From NCBI GenBank assembly GCA_004794785.1, contig SJOL01007141.1:2201414-2265413 (forward strand): DNA of 64,000 bases, given 5' to 3'. This document shows positions 37,401 through 47,565 of the stretch, one piece after another. The notes under the pieces were generated by a model that did not search any database, was not told the origin of the DNA, and was given only the letters and a program-made list of their open reading frames with translations. Source of the stretch: Opisthorchis felineus (Eukaryota; Platyhelminthes; Trematoda; Opisthorchiida; Opisthorchiidae). The position numbers and the translations under genes were made by a program. How positions within the stretch are numbered: the first letter of the stretch is position 1; each line of letters starts with the position of its first letter.

Positions 37401-39268
37401 CACAAAGCCAAATACAATGAGGTTTCCTTTTTATCGCCCTTCAGAAATCGAATCGCTATCTCATGAACTGACTCGTCTTGTTAATATTTCGCACACTTGA
37501 GAACACCTGGAATTGTAACATTGTCTCATTAAAACGAAGCTGACATCAAGGAATGACGTGTAAGTGAAAGCGGACATGTGTTAAATCAGCTTGGGGACGG
37601 ATGAAACTTATTAAATCACAGACATATGAATGGACTCAAGATGACAGGCACGAAGTAATCGACTTGAGAATTCGTAGGGTCCGGTTAGCAACAAGACCAC
37701 CTACAAAGGATCTGCGACGAGTCGAAATTGTTGTATTGGAGGAATAATCAAGTAGACTAGAAAACCAGAATCATGAGCTTTATTGGGATTGAAATCGGTC
37801 TGTATATTGAGAAAGGCATCCTGAAAAACAAAATTGCCAAGTTGCAAAAAGATAATAAAAACTCAGTGGGGTAAGCTCACGTGAGTTTGGATGAGTTGCG
37901 TCATTTGGTGGTTCTCATTCTGAAGCGTCAAGCAAAGCGTCTTAATACGTTCTGCTTGTGGTCTGAGAGTGGTCTCAAGACACTCCTTGGAGAGGTTCAG
38001 TTGTTCGCTAGCAAACAAATCAGTTTGTTCCGCAGCGTGGATGCATTCTTTGGCTAAGCACGCCGCCAGTGTCTGTTTCAGTATTTGTTGCTTGTCTAAT
38101 AACTGAACTGTTACCGCCTCGTTGTTGGTCCGTAAATCAGCTGGAATGGGATAGAAGACGGAAGCACAAAGTTCAACTGGACATATTAACTCGAAAGTAT
38201 TAGTGGAGAATATATTGAACAACAAAGATTGCACAAGTTCAACTCTGCTGAAAGGATACGACACGCTGAGTAAACACCTCTGTAAATCTTCCATTAGGAC
38301 TTCATGATGCCCAACTAAGTTAGTCCAAGCGGGTCAGTCACTACTAGCTGAATCTCTTAGCAAAATATCGTGGGTTCCAAACCCACTTAGTGCAGTAAGA
38401 ATGAAAACGGACGGATCCCACTGTTTATTGCTGCCAGGCTGCACTTTGTATAAGTAATTGTTCGTTGCACATTTGCGAATGCTCCAACGCGAATTTTTGG
38501 GAAGCGCGGCTTTTCATGGAGCAAATAAAGTGTAGACAACTGTACATGATAAAAATGCATAACTACCGAAATTCAACTACAGTGTCCTGAATTAGAACCG
38601 TCAAGAGTACAAATTCCACGTTCTGCTTCCTCGGTCATCGCTGAAAAGTACTTCAGAAGCTTGAATTACCATGCTAATAATACACGCATCATAGCTAATG
38701 ATACAGATAACGGTGAGGTGTAACGTACGTAGAAGTCCGCAAATGATAGATCACATGATTGCCTTCCCGATCGACACTTGAATATGGTCAGCTTGAAGGT
38801 AAAACCTTGACCTCTCTCTCTCTCTCTGTGGGAGAAAAGTTACGCTAGGGACTCTCAAACGGACTGCAAAGGTGCATCATTAACCTTCGAAAAAGCAGAA
38901 AGTGTATTGGCAAACTTACATAGTGCATTGCGAATACTCTGGCAGAACAAATCAAACTTTTTCGAAAGGTCATCGACCTGGGATATCGGTTCGGTCATCC
39001 GATCCACAGCCCAGTTAGTAGAAATATTTGAGACACGTTCTCGGTTATCCTCATCCAAACTGGCTAACCGGTGGACCTTGTCATGAAGGCCAGTGACATC
39101 TGATATGGCAGAACGAGCAGTCTGAAGTAAGGTGACTGCCTGTCCACGCAGGACATTTTCTGTTTCCTGGTGTTTCTCCCGAATATGCGCCTCCTCCTCC
39201 AGACGACATTTGAGCTTCAACAAGCGGACACGTTTCTCTTCCTGGTTTAAAACCACGGCATGATTTAG

Positions 39269-39313
<45 letters not shown>

Positions 39314-42300
39314 GGTCAAAGAGGGTGAAAAATCAGTCAATACCATATGTTTGAGGCTCAAGTTAGACCTGTTTGAGCTGTACACAGCGAAATAGGGGGA
39401 ATATTGGGTAAGAGAACGAAACAACGGAAGTGAGGGGATGGGACTGGAAAGTACGAGGACTTTGGCAAGATTGCGTTCCGCGAATTTGTGTACTTTAATA
39501 CATTTTAAACCAACAGCCGACTATCAGATGCTCCTTACTTTCAACATTAATAACCAAACTCAAATGCTCTCCAGTCGATACTCAGAAGGCTATGGAAATG
39601 GCCAATTACTGTTTACTTCACAATCGATCGGCGGTAGTTGGAGACACCTCACAGCGAACAAACTTGTTGGTACAGCCCCAACTGGCAAACAACTGAATAC
39701 CTTTGGATACGAGTCTGATTCAGTGAACTCACCATAACAACCACGGCTATAGAGCGTAAAGCAAAAGCTGAGAACATTCGATGAAGTCAGTGTAGAAATC
39801 AAGCGAAGAGATGACATGGAGGCGCAAAGGACTCTTGGACTCTGTCGGAGGGTGCTCTCTCTTTGGAGGGACCTCTCTTGAAAGAGTAGTGGGTAAAGGC
39901 GTAAACACTGTGTCGTTGTAGGTCATATGGATGGAGCTTGTTTCCGGTCGCGCGCGAGAATATGCACCACTGAGATGAGAGTGAAAACCAGATCTAATGT
40001 CTTACAATCGGATGGATACAAAACTTAGAAAGGATAGTATCTGCGCTTCGTAAGCCCATCGTATCCTTCCGGGGCCGAACCTACATCAACAGCTTTAATC
40101 CCGTACCCAACTGCTATCTGTGACACAATCACCCGTTTGTATGTGACGGCAACCACACCACGATACCGAGGGACTAAACTAGCTGAGAGCAAGGATCTAG
40201 ATATCTCGACCGGCGGATGAGAAGACAGTACAAAGGGGACGAGTAGAAGGGATCGATTTTGAGGATGAATGAGTACGAGGATGCTAAATCGATACATGAA
40301 TTGAATGCTATTGGATGTCGCACGAACATTCAAAAGACTACTGGGTAATACGAAGCCGTATTACCTTGTGGGAAAGAGAGGCTGGGAACACAAGTAAGCC
40401 GATGCCAGGTGATACTGAGAATAAACCTTGTACTAACCCTCACGAAATTATCTACCTCGATTTAATCACGGCAAAGCAAAGGAAATACACTGTTCTAAAA
40501 ATCTTATCATGTAGAAGCACCATTCGTCATCATCACACCACACCGATCAAACTCAACTGACGTAACAGTGTGGGGCTCCAATATGGCTACAGCAGGGTGT
40601 TCGAGACAGTGGCTCGACTGTTCATCCCGAAATGCTACTAGTGTGGCTACCGCTGAGTCTTGTTCATCAGTTCCTAAGAAGAGAATGGGGTCTACAGGAT
40701 ATGGCGAAATTCCGACCTCAAAACGCAAGGCGCAAAGAGCACGTGGTTTCCGATGAGATTCAACATCGGAAGCCGTGGCGCTGAGTCACCGGACTTGAGT
40801 ACTTCGGATTCATCGGCACATGTGTAGATGATAGTGGGTCATTATCTAAGGGTTCGTCCACTGCAAATGACCTCAGGGAGAAAAATTCGCTCTGCTGCCT
40901 TATGGATCGAATTTTTCAATTACAAAAGGCATCTGAACCGGCGTTGTAAGCTCGATTAGTTACACGAAAATTAACTGGGTATTAGATTTTAAAGAAGTAA
41001 GTGAAAGCAAAGTAAGATTAAGTTGGAACGGCAACTCACCACATCTTTCTGACAAGCAACCAACTCGTTTTCAATTTGTTCCTGGCGTTCACGTGCCTCA
41101 GTCAGTTCGGCCTGGGTGAGCGTAAAATCTTCTTGAATTTGAGCTAAGTCGTGCTCTAGTATTTCCCGTCGTTCTTCTAATTCACTAGAAACGGTACAAA
41201 ACTCGATAAACAAGGCAAAACGATACAGAGAAGAGAAACTAGAATAAGGAAATAGGCTGTGGTGGAAGAACGACTTGCGTGATTTGCAGGAACGTTTTGC
41301 CTGGTAGTTCAAAATGTGTCGTGGACGCCCAAAAACTATGCACAAACTGGAGATCAACGAGCCCCGACGAATATGCCACAACAAAAACAGTAGGTGGAGG
41401 CAGTTCTGATGGGACTCCAGCCAAAAAACAGTAGACTTCGTGACTGCGGTGAAAAGCACAAGCTTCATACAACACATGGATAAATGGATGAAATGTTGTC
41501 TTTATTTGCAAAAAAGGTACCTCTGTGAATACGAACCAGAAGGGGGAAAGGTAGTACTGTCTTCAGCCAGCAGCTGAAGACAGTAGCACCTTACCTCCAA
41601 CAAACAATTTTAGCCGTATCGCTTGTTTCGCTTGCTTACTGGGGATAAATCATGTTGAGGTTTAAGAAACCACAGTCAGTGCGCCTTTCGAAAACGGTTT
41701 CCAGTAGGCAGAAAACTAATTGAATAATATTTCTGAGAATAAATAACTTCTGTCCAACAAAACTCCCCGCCGTCAACAGTTTACCTCGGATAATCGGGTT
41801 CCGTTGGACATTCTCAATATATAGCACCAGATATATATGTGTCGTCAAGTCTGTCAAAACTACCACTCCTCGGGCAATGAAAACAGTGGTGTTTTTGAGG
41901 GTCTGATACTTTGGGAGGTCCACCCAACTTGACCAAACAGTGGGCCAATAAATTATATGGTTTCATGCTAGCTTGTCAGATGAACTTCGTGATACATATG
42001 TTAGATCACTACGATCTACTTGTCTGAAATTGAACCCTCAGACAAAAGTTAAAACAACGGCCACTGGATATTTCGACTGCAAAGTTGGTTAGGATATCCA
42101 GAGAATACGCCATTTGAACAGCAAATTCAGTTACGCGGTCAGATTAAGTAACAAACTTCAAAATACAGGTACGAGATGCATGCGATATCCAGAGCCTAAG
42201 AGCATGGAAAGTAACAGATCGGACTTCGGTGAGAACTATCCAGATTACTTGAGACGGTCATTTCAGTGACATCCTGCAGGACCACGAATGTCGACGTTAT

Positions 42301-45300
42301 TGGTAGTGTGAATTGGAAGTTTACTGGGACAGTCACAAAACTTCCCCCCATTGGTTAGGGAAAATCCTACACCTTCAACTTTTATAGAACACTCCGGAGA
42401 CCAATCCGTGAGAACATTAAGCCTGGTTTGAACACTCATGCAAGCTTCAGGAGTGTCAAACATGTAATGGAACGCTACGTAACCGGTATATCCATACTTA
42501 AAGAAATCGAGGACAATAACATCAAACTGCCCACTGATGAGCTCCCTCCGGTTGAGGAAGAAGTGTTCGCAACATAATTATCAAGATTTGCGAGCAGACT
42601 AACTATATTATATGTATACATATATACATGAGTAAAGGGACAAACATTCACACCAAGGACAGTGCTACAGATTTCTACTGTGACGAAAGAGCATTCCAAG
42701 GCCTGCTATGACAGTATAGCTCCCGGAAACCCTCACAAGTTCTCGATGTTAAAGATATGAGGAACAGTAGTTAGCGAAATACACTCACTTGCAAACAAAT
42801 TTGGTTTTTGCGAGAGACCCACCTGGAACCCAGCTGAACCTCTCGTTTGTGATGTTTCCAGGCAACTGAATGTGCTGCACCAGGCCGCCTCATGTTTCAG
42901 TTGAACATTCAGTGCCCTGGAAACATCACAAAAGAGAGGTTCAGCTGGGTTCCAGGAGGGTCTCTCACAAAAACCAAATTTGTTTGCAAATGAGCGTATT
43001 TCGCTAATTTCGTGCAATTTGGTCTCAAGTAGAACATAAGGTTGACAGAAACTCGGGGACTGCGCCTACCTGATGAGCCCCAAGAAGGGCGAAACCGGTC
43101 GTGAGCTGTCGAGGAACAGTAGTTCTTTTCTTGGAAGAAAGGAACCAAGGTGCCTATGTAGGTCAAATATAACCATTCGGCTGTTTGAAATCAACCGGCA
43201 AAAATATATGACTCACCATATACGTTCACGCTGTTGTTTGATCTGCGTTTGCAGATTTTGATAGTTCTCCATATCCACGTAAATGCCTGTCTTAGTGCGG
43301 GCGGCCTCTAGGTCGCGGCGTAAGCGTTCCAATTCTTCATTATAACTCCTCACAAGATCTGTCTTGTTCAGACGCACATTGACCTCTGGACGATTTTCAA
43401 TGTTTTTCGCCCGGTGCGCATAGTCCAGTGTGGACAAAGTTTCATCCAGGCACAAGGAACTGGGGCTGATTGTGGCGATGATCGACGTTTTCGTTTTCCC
43501 ACCCAAGGAGTCCTACAGAGTACGCGAACATGAGTAGAACAGAGAATATGGGCGGATCGAGTATACTTATTGGCAGCTGAGTCAATCAGAATAGCAAGGG
43601 GATGGTGTCCAACTACCGGTCAAATGAGAAGAGAAGGGTGTCATGACGCAAAAAAAGAAAACCAACAGATGGACAACAAAACTTGACATCTAATTAAGGA
43701 CATCAATACCCTTAGAATCCAAACAAGTCCAGACTTTAAAAGGAAACCCATGTTTCCAGCTACCTGTGAACTTTTGAGGAAAGTGTTTCCACGACATCCC
43801 TCAGTATCCGTCATCCATGATCTAACCACACAGACGGTATTCGTGCCAGTGGCGATGTCGCAGTCGATACGGTCCACAAGCTCGCTTCAGTGTAGTTTTT
43901 GGTTACTTTCTTGTGCAGAAGTCGTATTTAAGGTGCCCCCAAATCGCTGCTGTTCATGAACAGCGATCAACAACGAGTTTGAAGCATACAGTTATTAAAA
44001 CAACAGCCATAACCGAACACTGCGTTGATCCAGATGGAGGAGATGGGCGGAAGTCAGACCCTACTGCAGCTGATGGCTCAACACAGCTAACTAGTTCGCT
44101 GACGATATACATAACTTTACACATGTATGACTGGTAAACAGTCCCCCGATTGTCCGGGTGAGTACTACTGCCCAAGCATAAGGTATGCATCAGTGGTTCG
44201 CCAATGAATAGCTCTAGACTGAACTGCCAGTTTGTTCGTTTGTATTCACTTCTACCTTACGTTTATTTTTTGTGAACTGTACTATAGTTTATTGAAGTTT
44301 GTTGGATTGCATTTTATCGTATTGTGAAATTTAATCCATTTGCTTGGGTTCGAGGTAGCTCGATGGTTAAGGCACGAAAGTACTGACCGGAAAGTCCGTT
44401 GGTTCGATCCAAACCCCGGCATCTCGACTGCTCCTGTCTAGGTTTGGGCAACCAGGTAGTATCTCAGCCTTCGTGCTTCCTTCGGGTGACATGGCGGCTA
44501 GGCACCTTAAAGCATGTTACAAATGGACGACTTTTTCTATTTGCCTCTATCTATGTGCGTGTATTATGTACATATATGTACATATACGAGTGCCTCACAG
44601 TGACATTGGACATTTTTGGGTGTTAAATCCACAGTGCTGCTACCATAGTTGTGCAAACCAAGATGAATAACAGCCGATACTAGCTTGCTATACTTGCGCC
44701 TGAGCAGTGTTGCGGGCCACTAGGTAACTTTTTGAATACACCATACGTCTCAACTGTTCAGTTTTCCTCATTCTATTCAACAAATTTGGGCCACAAGTTG
44801 GGCATGATGATAACTTTTGAAGTGCCCCATCCTGTTCACTCTCCGGTATTATTCCATGGAGTTTACACCCCGTTCATTTGGACACAAATGCGGCTCCGTG
44901 CAAACCTCGAGTGAACTTACTCATTGTGAGCGGGGACCCATCCGCTTTGTTCGACGTGACAAGTTAACCCGGTTGCTAATTGGTGTCAGAGCAGAAACCA
45001 CTGGATCTGACGACCTAATTGAATTCGTTGGAAATGAAGCTTTAGGATTTAAACATCATGGAAGGATTTGGAGACAAACTTGGTTCGTATGTGGCCGAAA
45101 ACCTCGCTCTTTTTGAATACTGTCAAAAAATCTGCGAGGGAATTGCCAAAAAACGGTGCATGACGTACAGCAAAATTTTAAGAAAGCATTCCGGTCCGAG
45201 GAAAGCCAAAAAAAGATATTTCGCCGTTGAGATGCAATACCGCATCCAACCAGTTTTTACCGATCCACACTCAACTGGTGTGGTGAATGAAAAGCGGAGT

Positions 45301-47565
45301 GAACGTTGCACAAAATTATTCGGTGTCGGAAACAATTTGTGAGAAAAAAAACTTTCCAGAGGTACAGAAAGTTAACTCTTCTCATCGGATGAAGTTGAGT
45401 GAGGACAATTTAAAGTCAACTGGAACTACTGACTCCGGTCAAAGCACAAGGTCACCGACGAACTCAAAAAGACTGAGAAAAAGGCTCCCAAGCACATATC
45501 AGCTGCAAATTCCAGTGTAATGACTGCAACAGACACCATGTCAGCTAAATCGGGAAAACGCTCTCCATCAAAATACAGTATCAAAGGCTTGACAGTAGAA
45601 GACAACCTATTTATGAAGACAGAGGACATCAGTAAAATTGGAACAAAGTCGACGTTCACTCAAACAAGAACAGGACGGGGGCTAGAGTTCGTCGAGGCTG
45701 GGAACTTGACAAGGGAATAAATCAATTAAACACATCGGCATAGATATGGCTTATGAACAAAGGAACTACAAAACGCTGAAACAGAGTGTCGGGAGAAATC
45801 AAATGATCGGATAATAACTGAAAATGTGAAGCCAACATCACGACGATCGATACTCAAATCGAAAACTCAGAACTAACGGGGATGGAAGAGCAGTTTGAAT
45901 GAGGTAAACGGAAGAATGATTTTTCGAAATATGGAATGGAACCAGTCATTCAGAATGTAAGGTGAAATAACTAAACGAACCGAGAGAATCCACGAGAGAC
46001 TCCAACCAGAAAACTCAGAAGGCAACAGAATTCCTGGATCAATAATGTTCTACTGTGAAACCGATGTGTTAGCCAGTCTAAATTCACCTTTAAATTAACG
46101 TCGTAAAAAGGGAAGGACCCATTAAAGAAATGAGACGGCTGAACACAAATAGAAATTGGACATCTAGGTGACAGCAAGAAGAGTCTGACTGGTCAAACAC
46201 ATCTAGCACGTAGCTACAACGAAACTGTTAACCATCCCGTGAATAGATTGATTTTGGAGACCCCTGTGCTAAACAGTTGAAGACGAATGATACTGAAAAT
46301 TTTGATAAGTGGTAGCAAAATACTTGTTGTATACCAGAGATATTTTCCAGGTCACAGAACTACGGATACACTCAACACGGCGATTTACCAAAGCTTCGCC
46401 TCGTTACAACGCCATCCTCGCTTCACAACTCAAAACCGACGGCAACGTTATAGCCAGAGTAAACAGCGAACCGGTGAAGTCTCCCCAAACGATGATAAAA
46501 TGACTGCGAGGGTCGGTAGGCATAACACCAATCACTAGAACGAGGCTAGTAAGCTCACCTGCAGAAGACGTGTGAGCTTGCTTTCTCTGTACGGCACGTG
46601 AGGAGTACGATCCACCAAAGCAGTAATCACCCGACCCAAAGTTAGTAAACTTTGGTTAATCGAACCGGCTTCGCGAGCGCGTTTGTCCACTGCCCCAGAC
46701 CGCCCGATACTTTCGCTCCCAGCAAGATCGACCAAATGCAACTTTCCAATCCGCAACAACTCTTCGCCCGTGGTCGGGTTGCTCTCTTTGATGTGAACCG
46801 TCACAGTGAATATGGAGTGGGAACGGCTGTGGAAAGATTAACGAGTAGCGAATAAACGAGAAAAAAATAGACAACTACAAACCTTGATTGGGCATTTAAC
46901 AGCGTCGATGCAGTTTGGCGCCTGGCCAACCCACGCTCGATGACGGCATGTACATTGTCCTTGTCCAGTACTACGACTTCCCGCAGTCCCTTTACAATTA
47001 CTGATCCCTTTCTATTGACATCGTCGTATATTGTCAGTCGGTTGGCCTCCGTGACCGACAATAAATCGAAAAGCTCTTCGTTGTAGACTTCGAGAAACGA
47101 GACTCGAACAGAAAAATCCGCTCCCTGAAAAAATCATAATTAGTGGAGGGAAATTGAACAAAGACAGACAGTCTGCTGGAGGGTTTCAAACAAATGGCTC
47201 AAGGCTCGCGGTATAATGCCAACCAGAGGATCGCTCTCCCAAGCGTAACGTAGTTTATCCGAACGTTCACCAGTCATTGTGAATGTCTTTCCACTGCCTG
47301 TTTGGCCATATCTACATGGAATGGCTCCCTTGTAAGGACACTGTTTAACACTTACGCAAATATGGTACAATTATAGCCCATCAGTATTTCCTCGACGACA
47401 GGCTTAACCATGGCATTATACACCTCGATCTGCTTCACATAAGGATGGAAAACATGGTCGAATGTGAACACTTTGGATGCCGAACGATCTTTTACTGTGA
47501 TTTTATCCCGGGAACAAGTGACGCAACTCAGTGCCCCCTTTTCTTGCTCTTGCTTGTTGAGTGGC
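28066..47565 (-). CDS. KIF11: Kinesin-5 (Eg5/KIF11), ten exons, 5' incomplete
   Basis: Gene-level entry. Kinesin-5 is the plus-end-directed bipolar tetramer that slides antiparallel spindle microtubules apart. Exons in transcript order: 47356-47565, 47170-47311, 46883-47124, 46559-46826, 43217-43512, 41040-41184, 38885-39241, 37881-38140, 28543-29013 and 28066-28455. They give about 927 residues against roughly 1,050 in vertebrates. Kinesin-5 identity rests on the long loop 5 ([16 protein letters not shown]), a long coiled-coil stalk and a C-terminal BimC box. All junctions join in frame except 38885 to 38140, which is one base short and implies a missed small exon or an unusual site. The first exon (N-terminus and the start of the first motor strand) was not found. 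The introns grow from 44-56 bp in the motor to 8.9 kb near the tail. Confidence 0.95.
28543..29013 (-). CDS. KIF11: Kinesin-5 distal stalk exon
   Basis: Acceptor TTCATACAG ends before 29013; the donor GTGGGT follows 28543, with both ends in phase 0 (157 codons). The sequence is rich in heptad-compatible leucines (for example [20 protein letters not shown]), corresponding to the LCKLM-LW region and following stalk of vertebrate Eg5. The 87 bp intron to the tail exon is typical of small fluke introns. Confidence 0.85.
30620..31060 (-). mobile_element. RTE 3' terminal fragment
   Basis: The plus-strand text begins GGGAAGGGACTCAGTGCTA, as in the 3' end of the RTE copy at 9585 onward. It continues through the ACCCAATCCTGGA and CGTAATCTCTTTCATACCCC blocks in the same order, so the element reads on the minus strand. 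Only the C-terminal and 3' UTR portion remains. Confidence 0.75.
36565..36588. repeat. Perfect 24 bp palindrome
   Basis: CTGTTGAGCTAT followed immediately by its reverse complement. It lies inside the largest kinesin-5 intron. Confidence 0.9.
37881..38140 (-). CDS. KIF11: Kinesin-5 stalk exon
   Basis: Acceptor CCATTCCAG precedes 38140; donor GTGAGC follows 37881 in phase 0. It starts with the last two bases of a codon, reading [20 protein letters not shown] and on through [19 protein letters not shown], a coiled coil. The upstream exon ends in phase 0, so the two cannot join directly. A small exon of 3n+1 bases, or an alternative site, is needed between them. Confidence 0.8.
38811..38828. 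repeat. (CT)n microsatellite
   Basis: Nine CT units inside the kinesin-5 intron between 38140 and 38885. Confidence 0.9.
38885..39241 (-). CDS. KIF11: Kinesin-5 proximal stalk exon
   Basis: Acceptor TTTTAAACCAG precedes 39241; donor GTTAAT follows 38885. The 119 codons are in phase 0 at both ends. The exon contains [40 protein letters not shown] and [19 protein letters not shown]. The last matches the D-SGLH-KL-RK--VD--N block of the Eg5 stalk. Confidence 0.9.
39271..39311. repeat. (AT)n microsatellite beside a splice acceptor
   Basis: About twenty AT units, located 30-70 nt upstream (in transcript sense) of the acceptor for the exon starting at 39241. Confidence 0.95.
41040..41184 (-). CDS. 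KIF11: Kinesin-5 coiled-coil exon
   Basis: Acceptor CGTTTCTAG precedes 41184; donor GTGAGT follows 41040. The first base completes a TGT codon with the upstream exon, and 48 codons follow: [20 protein letters not shown] and on to the V before the donor. It is highly charged, as expected where the neck coiled coil continues into the stalk. Confidence 0.9.
42771..43007. mobile_element. Foldback MITE-like element
   Basis: About 237 bp running from TTAGCGAAATAC to GTATTTCGCTAA. The two terminal inverted repeats are about 103 bp with roughly seven or eight mismatches, around a short centre containing GGCCGCCTCATG. The TTA/TAA at the outer ends may be a 3 bp target duplication, as in Harbinger-type elements. 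It lies in the kinesin-5 intron, 45 bp from the hammerhead motif. A half copy is present at about 14955-15063. Confidence 0.8.
43052..43113 (+). ncRNA. Hammerhead ribozyme, short helix III
   Basis: All conserved hammerhead core elements are present: CTGATGA at 43070-43076, stem II GCCC/GGGC with loop CAAGAA, and GAAA at 43091-43094. Helix III is the palindromic ACCGGT ending in GTC, with the predicted cut after 43100. Helix I pairs GCCTAC (43064-43069) with GTGAGC (43101-43106), with one mismatch and one G-U pair, then CTCGG (43052-43056) with TCGAG (43109-43113) across an internal loop. Such short-helix-III hammerheads are known from Penelope-like retroelements and act best as dimers. It is antisense to the kinesin-5 gene, inside an intron. 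Confidence 0.75.
43217..43512 (-). CDS. KIF11: Kinesin-5 motor end, neck linker and neck coil
   Basis: Acceptor CTCTGTAG precedes 43512; a GTGAGT donor follows. The reading is [19 protein letters not shown], then [20 protein letters not shown], giving the last motor helix (ETLSTL-YA-RAKNI) and the neck linker with its N-P-VN signature. A charged coiled coil follows ([20 protein letters not shown]). The ATP-gated neck linker follows the kinesin-5 pattern. Confidence 0.95.
44352..44520 (+). mobile_element. SINE copy in a kinesin-5 intron
   Basis: A box (GTAGCTCGATGGTTAAGGC), B box (GGTTCGATCC) and the GGTTTGGGCAACCAGGTAG body are present, ending near GGCTAGGCACCTTAA. It is antisense to the gene. 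Confidence 0.8.
44817..45720 (+). other. Unrecognised cluster of plus-strand ORFs in an intron
   Basis: Four readings of 66-99 codons follow one another in different frames at 44817-45116, 45058-45342, 45287-45520 and 45520-45720. They are lysine-, serine- and threonine-rich. This could be a frameshifted remnant of one longer protein, perhaps an unrecognised retroelement, in the 3.0 kb kinesin-5 intron. I recognise no domain. Confidence 0.3.
46559..46826 (-). CDS. KIF11: Kinesin-5 motor exon: switch I and switch II
   Basis: Acceptor TTTCCACAG precedes 46826; donor GTGAGC follows 46559 in phase 0. The exon completes switch I as [16 protein letters not shown]. It contains switch [10 protein letters not shown], then [18 protein letters not shown] and [13 protein letters not shown]. 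These are the nucleotide-sensing and microtubule-binding segments shared by all kinesins, and all catalytic residues visible here are intact. Confidence 0.97.
46883..47124 (-). CDS. KIF11: Kinesin-5 motor exon
   Basis: Acceptor TTTTTTCAG precedes 47124; donor GTTTGT follows 46883. It reads [20 protein letters not shown], then [18 protein letters not shown], ending [14 protein letters not shown] just before the switch I serine. FLEVYNEE is a general kinesin signature. The 45 bp and 56 bp introns either side are very short. Confidence 0.97.
47170..47311 (-). CDS. KIF11: Kinesin-5 motor exon: P-loop and loop 5
   Basis: Acceptor CCATGTAG precedes 47311; donor GTCTGT follows 47170 in phase 0. It carries the P-loop [14 protein letters not shown], then loop 5 [16 protein letters not shown] and [14 protein letters not shown]. 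Loop 5 is as long as in vertebrate Eg5 and keeps the tryptophan and the DPL-GIIPR that mark kinesin-5 and line the allosteric inhibitor pocket known from human Eg5. Confidence 0.97.
47356..47565 (-). CDS. KIF11: Kinesin-5 motor exon: N-terminal strand region
   Basis: Acceptor CTCCCTCAAG precedes 47565; donor GTAAGT follows 47356. The first base completes an arginine codon, giving [11 protein letters not shown] as in the first kinesin strand (VVVRCRP-N). Then come [18 protein letters not shown] and [11 protein letters not shown]. The upstream exon with the initiator and the VVVRC strand was not located. Confidence 0.93.

Larger units (their letters stand above)
29014..37880 (-). other. 8.9 kb kinesin-5 intron
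   Basis: This is the largest intron of the gene. It contains an RTE 3' fragment (30620-31060) and a 24 bp palindrome (36565-36588). Other ORFs here are short and unmatched. Confidence 0.7.

Noticed and set aside
41556..41584. 11 bp inverted repeat with 7-base loop (ACTGTCTTCAG)
   Set aside because: It looks like a hairpin but is short, and a chance or minor intronic structure is likely; there is no terminator meaning in a eukaryotic intron.
42530..42560. ACTGATGAGCTCC resembling a hammerhead core
   Set aside because: No GAAA at the required distance and no stem II.
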